Positions 31,980 through 39,863 of a stretch of DNA of 64,000 nucleotides are shown in pieces. The position numbers were made by a program, and so were the translations under genes. The stretch's first letter is position 1. Each line of letters starts with the position of its first letter. Origin of the DNA: Streptomyces sp. 135 (GTDB lineage Bacteria; Actinomycetota; Actinomycetes; Streptomycetales; Streptomycetaceae); assembly GCF_020026305.1 (NCBI RefSeq), contig NZ_CP075691.1, positions 6,448,001 through 6,512,000 of the forward strand, written 5' to 3'. The notes beneath the pieces are model-generated. The model was not told the origin of the DNA. It made no database searches and worked only from the letters and a program-made list of their open reading frames with translations.

Positions 31980-33323
31980 CTATGGACGAGCTTGTTTCTC
32001 CAGGTAGTCCATGACCACTTGGTGCGCCCGCCACCCGTCTGGGAACTTCGGTGGTACGTCGAGGTAGACCGGGCTGCTGCGGGGATGCCGGTCCAGGAGG
32101 TCGGTGATGCCGGCGCGGGCCACGACGATGCAGGCGAAGCGGTGGCGGGAGAGCAGGACGCACAGGCGACCCGTCTCCAGATGGAAGGCGGAGGCATCCT
32201 GACGGCCGGAGAGCGGGTGCCAGACCAGTGTGACGTCGAACTCGCGGCCCTGGAGACGGTTGGCGGTGTCCACGGTGATGTCCGTGAGACCCCGCTTCTC
32301 CAGTCGCGACCGTACCGAGTCCGCCTGGATCGTACGGGCGGCTCCGATCGCGATGCGGGACTCGGTGAGCGGCTCTCCGTTCACCAGCGCCCCTCGCTCC
32401 AGCAACCGGGCCGCCGTTTCTGCCAGGGCTTCGGCCACCTCGGGGTCATCGTCGAGGGTGTGCCGAGGCGGAAGCTCAAGCAGACCCCAGCCCGACCCGG
32501 CCGCGCAGGCGAGGACGGCGTCCGACGGTGTTGCACGGTGAGGTGCGGTGCCGTAGGTGAGGACGCGGTCAGCCGCCTTGGTGCCGGAGATGAAGGAGTA
32601 GAAGGGATAGAACGCCTTCTGCACGAGAGGGGCTGCCATCTCCGGCAGCCGCCAGGAGACCGGGAGCTCGTGTCGCAGCAGGTCGGAGTTGTGCGCCAGC
32701 GCCACGTCGACGGCGTTGCGCAGCGGGTCCCAGGTCAGTCCCTGCCAGCGGTCGGTGTCCACTGTGGCGAAGGGGTCCAGCTGCCCGGGATCGCCGACGA
32801 AGAGGACTTGTGAGTCCTTCTCGGAGAACAGCGGTGCCGTCGCCAGCAGCGCGTCCGACCGCATCTGGTAGGCCTCGTCCACGATGGCCCAGCGCCATGG
32901 CGCGCACTTCTCGCGGGGGACGTGCGACCACTTCTTGGCAGTGGAGACGACGACCGGCAGCTCGCGGAGGGCGGGTGCCTCGTTGCTGCCCCACACGTTG
33001 GCGTGCCGGCGCACCCGTTCGGGCAGGACGAAGTCCTTCTTGTGGAGGCGGCCGACGGGGAGGTCCGGGTATTCCCGGGCGATGTTGTCGACCAGGTCGT
33101 CGACCTGTTCGTTGGTCTGCGCGACGATCATCACCTGATGGCCGGTCGATGTCAGGTGGCCGGTGGCGCGCTTGACCAGCGTGGACTTTCCCGCGCCCGG
33201 TGGAGAGTCCACCACGATGCCGCGTCCGGTGGCCGAGTCCAGGCCGGACAGCACGTCGGCGACCGCCCGGTCGGCGAGGGCGCCGGGTGACGTGCCGCTG
33301 TCGGGTTCCGGAGTGGCTGTCAT
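31980..33323 (-). CDS. SF1 helicase (Upf1/Dna2-like)
   Basis: A 447-residue superfamily 1 helicase-like ATPase. It shows Walker A (VVDSPPGAGKSTLVKRA), motif Ia (VMIVAQTNEQVDDLVDNIA), Walker B (WRWAIVDEAYQM), motif III (VLFVGDPGQLDPFA), motif V (VDTANRLQGREFDVTLVW) and motif VI (LCVLLSRHRFACIVVA). This AAA_11/AAA_12 order is that of Upf1, Dna2 and SMUBP2 enzymes, which act on RNA, DNA or RNA-DNA hybrids. The start overlaps the previous stop (ATGA). It is the last gene of a four-gene minus-strand operon divergent from the pPIWI-RE operon and may supply an unwinding activity to the system. There is no nuclease domain within it. Confidence 0.8.
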   Translation of the reverse strand: MTATPEPDSGTSPGALADRAVADVLSGLDSATGRGIVVDSPPGAGKSTLVKRATGHLTSTGHQVMIVAQTNEQVDDLVDNIAREYPDLPVGRLHKKDFVLPERVRRHANVWGSNEAPALRELPVVVSTAKKWSHVPREKCAPWRWAIVDEAYQMRSDALLATAPLFSEKDSQVLFVGDPGQLDPFATVDTDRWQGLTWDPLRNAVDVALAHNSDLLRHELPVSWRLPEMAAPLVQKAFYPFYSFISGTKAADRVLTYGTAPHRATPSDAVLACAAGSGWGLLELPPRHTLDDDPEVAEALAETAARLLERGALVNGEPLTESRIAIGAARTIQADSVRSRLEKRGLTDITVDTANRLQGREFDVTLVWHPLSGRQDASAFHLETGRLCVLLSRHRFACIVVARAGITDLLDRHPRSSPVYLDVPPKFPDGWRAHQVVMDYLEKQARP

Positions 33324-34831
33324 TCCCAGACCTCTTCCGCGTCCTCGTCGGTGGGTTCGTACGGCTGTGGCGGACCGCCGTGGGTCCAGGGGGTGTCCTC
33401 CTCAGCCGGGAGCGAGGACGGCATGTTCTTGGGATCGATCGACGTGAAGGTGATCGTCTCGCCGAGGTCGGCCATGGTCCCCTCAGGCGCGGGAGGCTTG
33501 CGCTTGTTGCCGAAGCCGCCGTTCAGCTGGATCAGCACGGCGGACCCGGCTCCGTCGGGAAGGACGTCTAGAATCTCGGCCCTCTGCCTCGGTCTTGCCG
33601 GGGACTTGACCGCCGTCCCCACCGCCATGGACACGGGAATTTCGCAGTGCACGGTGATTGTCGGGCGCCACAGCGGGGATCCGGGCCGCGCCCCGGGGAT
33701 GGTGCGCTCTTCCTCCCGGGCCGTGACCACGCCCGTGAACGCCTCGCCCGTCAGTTCGTACTCCGCCATCACCAGCGGATCGTCATACGCGCGCTCGGCG
33801 TCGTACCGCTCCTGGGCCTCCTCCATACGGGCGAGGCGGCGGGCCGCCCCCACCGCGTGGTCGCGGCGGGCCTGTGGGCGCCCGTCGTCGTCCAGATAGG
33901 TCGCGTACTCGCCGAACAGACGCCGGTCGTATGCCCGCCGTTCGGCGACGTGGCCCCCGGCGGGAAGCTCGCGCAACAGGCGGACGCCGTGCCACATCAG
34001 CTGCCAGGTCGGCAGCATCTGGGCGTGCAGCTCGCGGTCGATGGTGCGAGCGGCGGCGTCCCGCCCCCGCTCTCCGGTTGCGCCGTCGTACTTCGTGATC
34101 AGTTCGTCGAGCGTGCGGTCGAAGACCGGGTCGGTCGCCGGCCCGGCGGGCGGCCACGCCGCGGGGTCTTCGCGCTCCCGGGCGGTCTCGGCCCCGGTGC
34201 GTCCGGCGGGGGGGTCGATCCAGCCGAGCAGGGACGCCAGGTTCGCGTTCTCGGTGGGGCTCTGCCCGGTGGCCCAGTGGGCAGAGAGGGACCGCGTCAT
34301 GGCCTGGAGCAGGGCGGAATCCGGGAACTCGGCCCGGTCGGCGAACCAGGTCAGCCACTTTCCGAGCAGGGGTACGGATGGGGAGACGGCATGCGGACCG
34401 TCTGTCGCGCGCAGCCGGGTCAGACGGCCCAGCAGCCGGACGTACGTGATCCCCCCAGCGTTCGGGACGAGGAGCTGGGGTGCGCGCAGGGGTCGCTCCC
34501 GCTCCTCCTTGTCCTTGCCGCGCCCGACCGTGTACGGCTCTTTCGGCGCGGCGCGGCATTCCTCGAAGTAGGGCAGGAGGAGGTCCGCGAGGCTCTCGAC
34601 GAAGCCGAAGCGCTCGGTTCGGTCGTGGGGGCGGCGAACCGTCAGAAGCACCGGGTGGTCGGGATCCGTCCCGGCGAGAGCTGCGAGTGGCGCGCAGGCC
34701 TCGCCGGCGAGGGTGAGCGGGATGAGGACGAACGGGGTGTCGTCCACATGCTCGTGGCGCACGGTCGTCAGCCGCTCGGCGTATTCCGACGTGGATGCCC
34801 GCAGGGCGGCCACCGTGACGATGACGCTCAC
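33320..34831 (-). CDS. Unknown protein in the pPIWI-RE locus
   Basis: A 503-residue protein I cannot assign to a known family. The first 120 residues are alpha/beta (SVIVTVAALRASTSEYAERL and then PVLLTVRRPHDRTERFGFVE), the middle is helical (GVRLLRELPAGGHVAERRAY, EEAQERYDAERAYDDPLVMA), and the last 110 residues are beta-rich (WRPTITVHCEIPVSMAV), possibly an OB-fold-like nucleic-acid-binding part. The acidic C-terminus is disordered. Both ends overlap neighbours (GTGA upstream, ATGA downstream), so it is translated in fixed ratio with the SF1 helicase and the Cas4-like protein and is probably a structural or adaptor subunit. Confidence 0.6.
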   Translation of the reverse strand: MSVIVTVAALRASTSEYAERLTTVRHEHVDDTPFVLIPLTLAGEACAPLAALAGTDPDHPVLLTVRRPHDRTERFGFVESLADLLLPYFEECRAAPKEPYTVGRGKDKEERERPLRAPQLLVPNAGGITYVRLLGRLTRLRATDGPHAVSPSVPLLGKWLTWFADRAEFPDSALLQAMTRSLSAHWATGQSPTENANLASLLGWIDPPAGRTGAETAREREDPAAWPPAGPATDPVFDRTLDELITKYDGATGERGRDAAARTIDRELHAQMLPTWQLMWHGVRLLRELPAGGHVAERRAYDRRLFGEYATYLDDDGRPQARRDHAVGAARRLARMEEAQERYDAERAYDDPLVMAEYELTGEAFTGVVTAREEERTIPGARPGSPLWRPTITVHCEIPVSMAVGTAVKSPARPRQRAEILDVLPDGAGSAVLIQLNGGFGNKRKPPAPEGTMADLGETITFTSIDPKNMPSSLPAEEDTPWTHGGPPQPYEPTDEDAEEVWE

Positions 34832-35952
34832 GCGGTCGCACCTCCACGCAGTCGACGGAGTCGTTCGGCGGCCCGCAGCCGGATGATGACCGCCTCCTCG
34901 GCGGGGCCCGGGGCGCTGGTGCCGTCGAGGTGGCGGAGGGCGGTCCGGGTGGAGTCGATGCCGGGAAGACTGTTGCGTACCACTCCACCCAGTCGGGCCG
35001 GGGAGGCGCAGTCAGTGGCCTCGTCCCGGCAGTAGCGGGACATCTCGCAGAACGAGAGGCAGTCGGGGGTGAAGCTGGCGTCCAGCTCCCGCATCGTGGC
35101 GTCGATCTCGGCCTTCGGCCGTTCGGTGTCGAGCGTCGCATCGGGAGAGAGGGCGTGGGCCAGGTCTTCGGCCCGGCGCAGGCGCGATAACTGGAACCGC
35201 AGGGCGTCGAGTTCCTGGCGGAGGTCGATCAGCTTCCCGTAGGGCCGGTTGGAGAAGTCCTTCGGGCAGATGAGAAGGAACCTGTGGGCGATCGCCTTGG
35301 GATCGAGGCCGAGTTCGGTGAAGGTCTGCCGCAGGGCGAGGACGCTGACCGCCGCCTGTTTCGTGGTTTGGGCGACCGCCAAGGGGTTCGCCTGGCCGTC
35401 GATGGCCGGGAAGGAGCGGATCTCCACCACGTAGAACTGTCCGCCGGTGCGGTGGCTGAGGGCTTGCGGTATCACGTGGGCGGTCTGACCGGCGACCTCC
35501 AGGGTCAGGACGGGGCGGTCCAGGATCAGCCGCTCGTCGGCGCCGGCCGCCAGGCGGTTCAGAAGCCGCCGACTCTCGCCCGCCCGCACCGCGAGCGAAG
35601 CGTCGCCGCCCACCTCGGTCAGATCGGCTACCGCGGCTTCCTCGACGGGGACGTCGAGTTGCTCCCGGAGCAGGCGAATGAGCTCCGCGTAGCCGCCCCA
35701 TTTGACCAGGGCCTCGAAGCTCTGCTCGCGCCGGATCGCGAAGGGGGACTGGCCGAAACGCGGCTCATGGCCCAGGCGTTGGGCGAGCAACGCCTTGTCC
35801 ACGCCCGCTGCGTCGAGTACGGCGCGGCGGGAGCAGGCCGGGTTGGCCGTGAGGGCGGTGATCTTGCGTGCCGTGTACTCCTGCGGAGGTCGCGGTCCGC
35901 GCAGGACGGCGAGTCTTCCCGGAGAGGGGGCAGAAGGGTGCTGCGGAGGCAT
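34828..35952 (-). CDS. Cas4-like protein with Cys cluster, weak active site
   Basis: A 374-residue protein with a C-terminal Cys arrangement (CLSFCEMSRYC, about residues 294-304) like the iron-sulphur-binding end of Cas4/AddB nucleases. A central stretch reading FYVVEIRSFPAIDG occupies the place where PD-(D/E)XK enzymes have E-x-K; here it is E-I-R, so catalysis may be lost or altered. The N-terminal region (YTARKITALTANPACSRRAV) carries another Cys. One TTA codon (35190-35188) predicts bldA-dependent translation. GAAGAGAAG precedes the ATG. It is a possible non-catalytic partner of the intact Cas4-like nuclease encoded by the divergent operon at 37045. Confidence 0.55.
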   Translation of the reverse strand: MPPQHPSAPSPGRLAVLRGPRPPQEYTARKITALTANPACSRRAVLDAAGVDKALLAQRLGHEPRFGQSPFAIRREQSFEALVKWGGYAELIRLLREQLDVPVEEAAVADLTEVGGDASLAVRAGESRRLLNRLAAGADERLILDRPVLTLEVAGQTAHVIPQALSHRTGGQFYVVEIRSFPAIDGQANPLAVAQTTKQAAVSVLALRQTFTELGLDPKAIAHRFLLICPKDFSNRPYGKLIDLRQELDALRFQLSRLRRAEDLAHALSPDATLDTERPKAEIDATMRELDASFTPDCLSFCEMSRYCRDEATDCASPARLGGVVRNSLPGIDSTRTALRHLDGTSAPGPAEEAVIIRLRAAERLRRLRGGATA

Positions 35953-36005
35953 CTTCTCTTCTTACGCGGAATTCTGTGGCGGCACCGGAGGAATCCGGTA
36001 GTCGG

Positions 36006-36905
36006 TCAGATGGTGAAGCCGGCTGAACCGCGCAGGGCATCGTGCAGGGGCGGGGCCCCGAAGAGCTGCTGTACTTCTGTGAGTTGGCCGCGTGCGCGGT
36101 CGGCGGTCGTGCGACGCAGGGAGTAGTCCGCCTCCTGGTGCACTGCGGCCTCCGTGCGTGCTGCGGAGATCACGCGTTCGGGGTCGATTTCCTCGTCGTC
36201 GTACGCGCCGGGGATGTTGAGCGCGAAACGGCGCAACAGTTGGCGGGCTGCGCCGGAGGGCGCGTGTCCGGCGACGTCGAGCCGCAGGATCTGCTCGGCG
36301 GTGCCGATGGCGTGGACAAGGAAGTCGGCACGCGGGCTCAGTGGGCCGACGATGCGCTGCTCCAGGGGCCAGACGGATACGGCGAGGAGACCGCGGGCGG
36401 GTGTGAGCCGGTCGTGGGTGAGGGCGGCACAGATGTAGTAGGGGCGGGCGTAGCCCTGTGCGGTGAAGGACCTTTCCTCGTCCCGGCGGAGGGAGGCGAG
36501 TTTCGTCGCGACCAGCGGCTCGGTGAAGAAGGCCTGGTATACGGATGAGATCAGCTTGGGCGACGCGGGAGCGCCGAGCAGGGTGAGCGCCTGGTGCACC
36601 TGCTCGCGGACCGGGACGGCGCCGTGGGTGGACTGCTTCCCGTGGGCCTGGAGCCGGAATGAGGATGCGGTCCCGGCGGTGGTGGCAGGTGCCGGGGTCC
36701 CGGCGGGTGAGGAAGGAGCCGCGGCAGGTGGCGCGGCCCCCTCCGCCTCCTCGGCGTCGAGGGCTCGCTCCCACGCGGCCTCCGCCTCGCGCAGTTCGGC
36801 GCGGATGCGGGCGGTGGCCGCGTTGTCGCGGGCGCGTCGAGCCTCTCGCAGGAGGGCGCGCAGGCGCGACAGGCGTTCCTCGAGCTCCTCCAGCGATGCG
36901 GTCAT
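36006..36905 (-). CDS. Coiled-coil protein of the pPIWI-RE locus
   Basis: A 299-residue protein. The first 60 residues form a strong coiled coil (EELEERLSRLRALLREARRA), followed by a Pro/Ala linker and a globular helical domain from about residue 90 (VREQVHQALTLLGAPASPKL, a winged-helix-like start). No catalytic motif is seen. The ATG at 36905 is chosen because TACAGT lies six bases upstream with TTGGAA 17 bp before it, an excellent leaderless promoter. It is the first gene of the divergent operon, facing the nuclease/PIWI operon across 139 bp. A role in DNA sensing or regulation is possible but unproven. Confidence 0.6.
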   Translation of the reverse strand: MTASLEELEERLSRLRALLREARRARDNAATARIRAELREAEAAWERALDAEEAEGAAPPAAAPSSPAGTPAPATTAGTASSFRLQAHGKQSTHGAVPVREQVHQALTLLGAPASPKLISSVYQAFFTEPLVATKLASLRRDEERSFTAQGYARPYYICAALTHDRLTPARGLLAVSVWPLEQRIVGPLSPRADFLVHAIGTAEQILRLDVAGHAPSGAARQLLRRFALNIPGAYDDEEIDPERVISAARTEAAVHQEADYSLRRTTADRARGQLTEVQQLFGAPPLHDALRGSAGFTI

Positions 36906-36911
36906 GGGCGC

Positions 36912-36976
36912 ACTGTATCGCCGATCCCTTTGATTTCCAAGGTTCTCCAAAGAGTTCCAAAGTTGTGCGCTACGCT
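36912..36976. promoter_or_regulatory. Divergent promoters with 10-bp-spaced repeats
   Basis: On the minus strand TTGGAA (36940-36935), a 17-bp spacer and TACAGT (36917-36912) lead into the ATG at 36905. On the plus strand TACGCT (36971-36976) is a candidate -10 for the operon at 37045. CCAARG occurs at 36937, 36947 and 36957, exactly one helical turn apart, overlapping the minus -35 box: a probable binding site for a regulator of both operons. Confidence 0.6.
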
Positions 36977-37044
36977 CGGCGGCACGGCCTCGGGGTTCAC
37001 GACGGCCGGCCTAACTCCGTGCTTCGGCCGGGAGGGGGAACGAC

Positions 37045-38670
37045 ATGACGTGCGACGTGCCGTGGCGTGTGCCGCAGTGGATGACGGGGGACGAGGGGCC
37101 GGTCCGGATCGGGCCGGGCACAGGAGGGGGAGCGGACGAGCCGCACGTCTGCCCGGCCCGCGACGCGGCGAAGGCCCGGCCAGGACTTCGGGCGCGGGTG
37201 CCGTCGCAGCTTCCCCGGGAAGAGCACGAGACCTTCACGCTCGGTCCCGTGTGCGCGGCACTGGACCGGATCGAGTTCGGCGGCGCCACGGTGGACGAGG
37301 CGCTCGGAGCCCTGTCCGGCCACCGGCCTGCTCTGCACGAGGGGCACCGGACCTACGTGGAGCACGCGGTGCGGCAGTACACGAGCCAGGGGCCGGACGC
37401 CTTCGTGCCCGTCCAGCCGTACTGGGCGGTGCGCAAGGACAATGGTCGGCGCTGGGAGCTCTACGCATGGTGGCGCCGCTACCAGTCGGCCGACGGCACG
37501 GTGCGCGAGTACCGGCGCCTGAGACACGGGGACGCCCGTGCGTCGAGCCGGGGTGAGATCGCGGTCGCCGCGTACACCGCGGCGTTCGGAGCCGACGCGG
37601 CGTGGCCGCGCCGCTGGAACCAGGAATTCGTGATCCACGGCTCTCCCGGGCCCGTCGCGAGGGTCAGGATCATCGAGATCGGCCTGGGCGACGGATCGCG
37701 GACCGTTCAGTTCGACGGAACTGCGGAGGAGGCCAAGGCGTACTACGAGGCGCACGGCGGCCCCCACGTGAGGAATGTGGTCAGGGGCGGTCCGGAGCGT
37801 CCCGGGGCGGCCTGCTTCGACTGCAAGCAGTTCACCGGGTGTGAGGCGGTGTCCCGCTCTCCGGGGGTACTGGCACTGCCCTCCCGCCGGTTACCGCTGC
37901 GGAAGGTGTCCATCAGCGACCTCAGGTACCACGCCGCCTGCCCGGCGCAGTCCCTGCTGCGCTCCCTGCACCTGCCGAAAACAGGTGAGTACAGCGACGC
38001 GGCCAAGCTCGGCCAGGCCGTGCACGGTTGGGTCGAGGCGCTCCACCGCCGCACCGGCCCCATTCCCTGCACGCGCGGTGACATGCCCCCGCCGGGGGAG
38101 AACTGGACCGCCGGCCGGTGGAGGGTCCCGGACGAGGAGGCGGAGACGGGCCGCGCCATGCTCCTGCAGCATGTGGACTCGTGCCCCTTCCAGCTCCCCG
38201 AGGCCATCGAGCGGGTCGAATGCGAACCGACCCGGGTGTTTCACGACACGGCGGCCCAGGCGCTGGTCGTGGCCAAACCCGACCTGCTCTACAGGGAGGA
38301 CGGTTCCTGGGTATGGCGGGAGCTCAAGACCACCCGCACTCCTGCCCGCATCGGCAAAGATCCGTTGGACGCGTATCCGCAGCTCGCCCTGGCCGTCGTC
38401 CTGCTTGCCCAGGGGGAGCTGGGCGGTGACCCCTCCGGATCGAGGGTGGAACTGGAGGTCCTCCGTCCCGATGGATCCGACCCCCACGTCATCGACCCGA
38501 TGGACGCGGAGCGCCTGGCCAAGGCGCGAGCGGTGCTCCGACGGTACGCCGGCCCCTGGCGCGAGGACCGTGCGTGGGAGGCACGGCCGGGCGGGCACTG
38601 CCACCAGTGCCCGGTCTCGCGGTGGTGCCCGAGCGCCCAAGCCCCTGCCGACGCGGAGGAGAAGGCATGA
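37045..38670 (+). CDS. Cas4/RecB-like PD-(D/E)XK nuclease
   Basis: A 541-residue protein. The C-terminal half is a RecB/Cas4-type nuclease: ISDLRYHAACPAQSLLRSLH opens it, H327 lies in AKLGQAVHGWVEALHR, the acidic site is KPDLLYREDGSWVWRELKTT (D413, E426, K428), and C-terminal cysteines in GHCHQCPVSRWCPS complete a likely iron-sulphur cluster. An N-terminal region of about 250 residues ends in an extra Cys pair (CFDCKQFTGC) and is not recognised. Codon 283 (37891-37893) is TTA, predicting bldA dependence. GGGAGGGGG precedes the ATG. Its stop overlaps the next start (ATGA). It is the first gene of the pPIWI-RE operon and the best candidate for DNA degradation in the system. Confidence 0.75.
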   Translation: MTCDVPWRVPQWMTGDEGPVRIGPGTGGGADEPHVCPARDAAKARPGLRARVPSQLPREEHETFTLGPVCAALDRIEFGGATVDEALGALSGHRPALHEGHRTYVEHAVRQYTSQGPDAFVPVQPYWAVRKDNGRRWELYAWWRRYQSADGTVREYRRLRHGDARASSRGEIAVAAYTAAFGADAAWPRRWNQEFVIHGSPGPVARVRIIEIGLGDGSRTVQFDGTAEEAKAYYEAHGGPHVRNVVRGGPERPGAACFDCKQFTGCEAVSRSPGVLALPSRRLPLRKVSISDLRYHAACPAQSLLRSLHLPKTGEYSDAAKLGQAVHGWVEALHRRTGPIPCTRGDMPPPGENWTAGRWRVPDEEAETGRAMLLQHVDSCPFQLPEAIERVECEPTRVFHDTAAQALVVAKPDLLYREDGSWVWRELKTTRTPARIGKDPLDAYPQLALAVVLLAQGELGGDPSGSRVELEVLRPDGSDPHVIDPMDAERLAKARAVLRRYAGPWREDRAWEARPGGHCHQCPVSRWCPSAQAPADAEEKA

Positions 38671-39863
38671 TCACCCAGACCCCACCGAACTCCGGGGCAG
38701 CCCGATCCGGCCTGGTCTCCCGACCGTCCGCGGGCTCGGACGAACCCCTGCTCCGGGAGATCGCCAGTGCGCTGGTCCGTCTGTCCCGGCAGCGCGGCGT
38801 GCCCCACCCGATCTATCCGGCCCAGGTCCAGAACGCCTACAACCGACTCGTCCTGCACTGCCTGCGACACGGAGTCGAACCGCCGGGCAGCATTCCCGAG
38901 ATGGTGCGCTGGGCCTGCGAACGACCGCTGACGGGCTGGCCGCTGGACCTGCCTCCCGAAGCCCGTGGGGCCGCCGGCACGCTCGTGGATCCCCAGACGA
39001 GACTGCCGCACCAGCTCTGCCTCGAGTGGGAGGTGGATGCGGCGGACCCCGCCGCAGAGATCTTCGAGAACCAGCGCATGCTGGAGGCACTCACCGTATG
39101 CCGGGCAGCAGGCGATCCTGCGGCGTACACCGCCTTCCGGTCCCTGCTGACCACCCGGCCCGTACTCACCGGCGCGGAGCTCGCCCTGCTCGGCGGGGAC
39201 CCGGAGTGCGGACTCCTGCTCCACCACGTCATCAGACAGTGCTACGAACCCGTCCCTGCGACCTATCGACGCGACGGCGGGTACCAGCAGTGCGGACGCT
39301 GCCGCTGCCTGATGGTGCCACTGCCCGGCGGAGGTCACCGCTGCGAGCTGGACCGCTGCCGCCGTGACGCCACCGCCGCTGTCCCCGTTCCGGTACGTTC
39401 CGACCGCAGCGGGCTCCACCAGCTCAGCCGCCCCCTGCGGATGTTCGTCACCAGTCCGGGCCTGGCAGAGAACGACATCGGGTCAACCCTCAAGAGACGC
39501 TTCGGCATCGACGCCGAGATGTGGCCCCAGTTCGACGCGTACGACTTGCGCGTCCCGCTGCCGGGAGGCCGGTACTGGGCCGTGGACGTCAAGGACCGGG
39601 TGAACCCGGTTTTGCTCGCACGCACACTCACCCGCTTCCGGGCCGACCCGCCCTTCGACCGAGCCTTCCTGGTCGTGCCCCGCTATCGATTCCGCGAGAA
39701 CGAGGCGTACGGACGACAGTTCCGCCGAAACCTTCCCGAAGATCTGGCAGGGAACATCACCATGCTCGACGACCGGACCTTCCTGCGTCTCGTGGCCGAG
39801 CAGATCGCCGACCGGACGGGAGCCGCCGGATCCCCTCGCCGCCAAGGAGACCACCATGCGTGA
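38667..39863 (+). CDS. pPIWI-RE-associated REase with zinc ribbon
   Basis: A 398-residue protein matching the restriction-endonuclease partner of prokaryotic PIWI-RE modules. A zinc ribbon (CGRCRCL, then HRCELDRC, residues about 209-231) precedes a PD-(D/E)XK core whose catalytic part is FDAYDLRVPLPGGRYWAVDV followed by Lys (D306-x-K308). The C-terminal FDRAFLVVPRYRFRENEAYG is the usual following beta-alpha unit. The N-terminal 200 residues are helical and resemble the conserved accessory region of this family (pPIWI_RE_Y). It overlaps the upstream stop by four bases and the DinG-like gene by eight. Predicted role: cleaves DNA at sites selected by the PIWI protein. Confidence 0.75.
   Translation: MITQTPPNSGAARSGLVSRPSAGSDEPLLREIASALVRLSRQRGVPHPIYPAQVQNAYNRLVLHCLRHGVEPPGSIPEMVRWACERPLTGWPLDLPPEARGAAGTLVDPQTRLPHQLCLEWEVDAADPAAEIFENQRMLEALTVCRAAGDPAAYTAFRSLLTTRPVLTGAELALLGGDPECGLLLHHVIRQCYEPVPATYRRDGGYQQCGRCRCLMVPLPGGGHRCELDRCRRDATAAVPVPVRSDRSGLHQLSRPLRMFVTSPGLAENDIGSTLKRRFGIDAEMWPQFDAYDLRVPLPGGRYWAVDVKDRVNPVLLARTLTRFRADPPFDRAFLVVPRYRFRENEAYGRQFRRNLPEDLAGNITMLDDRTFLRLVAEQIADRTGAAGSPRRQGDHHA

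Noticed and set aside
31980..33323. Second UvrD/RecB-type repair helicase of the host
   Set aside because: Motifs fit the Upf1/Dna2 group better, there is no RecB/UvrD 2B region, and the gene is locked in an overlap operon with unknown genes.
34828..38670. CRISPR-Cas locus, because of Cas4-like genes
   Set aside because: No Cas1, Cas2 or effector gene and no repeat-spacer array was found; Cas4-like nucleases occur widely outside CRISPR.
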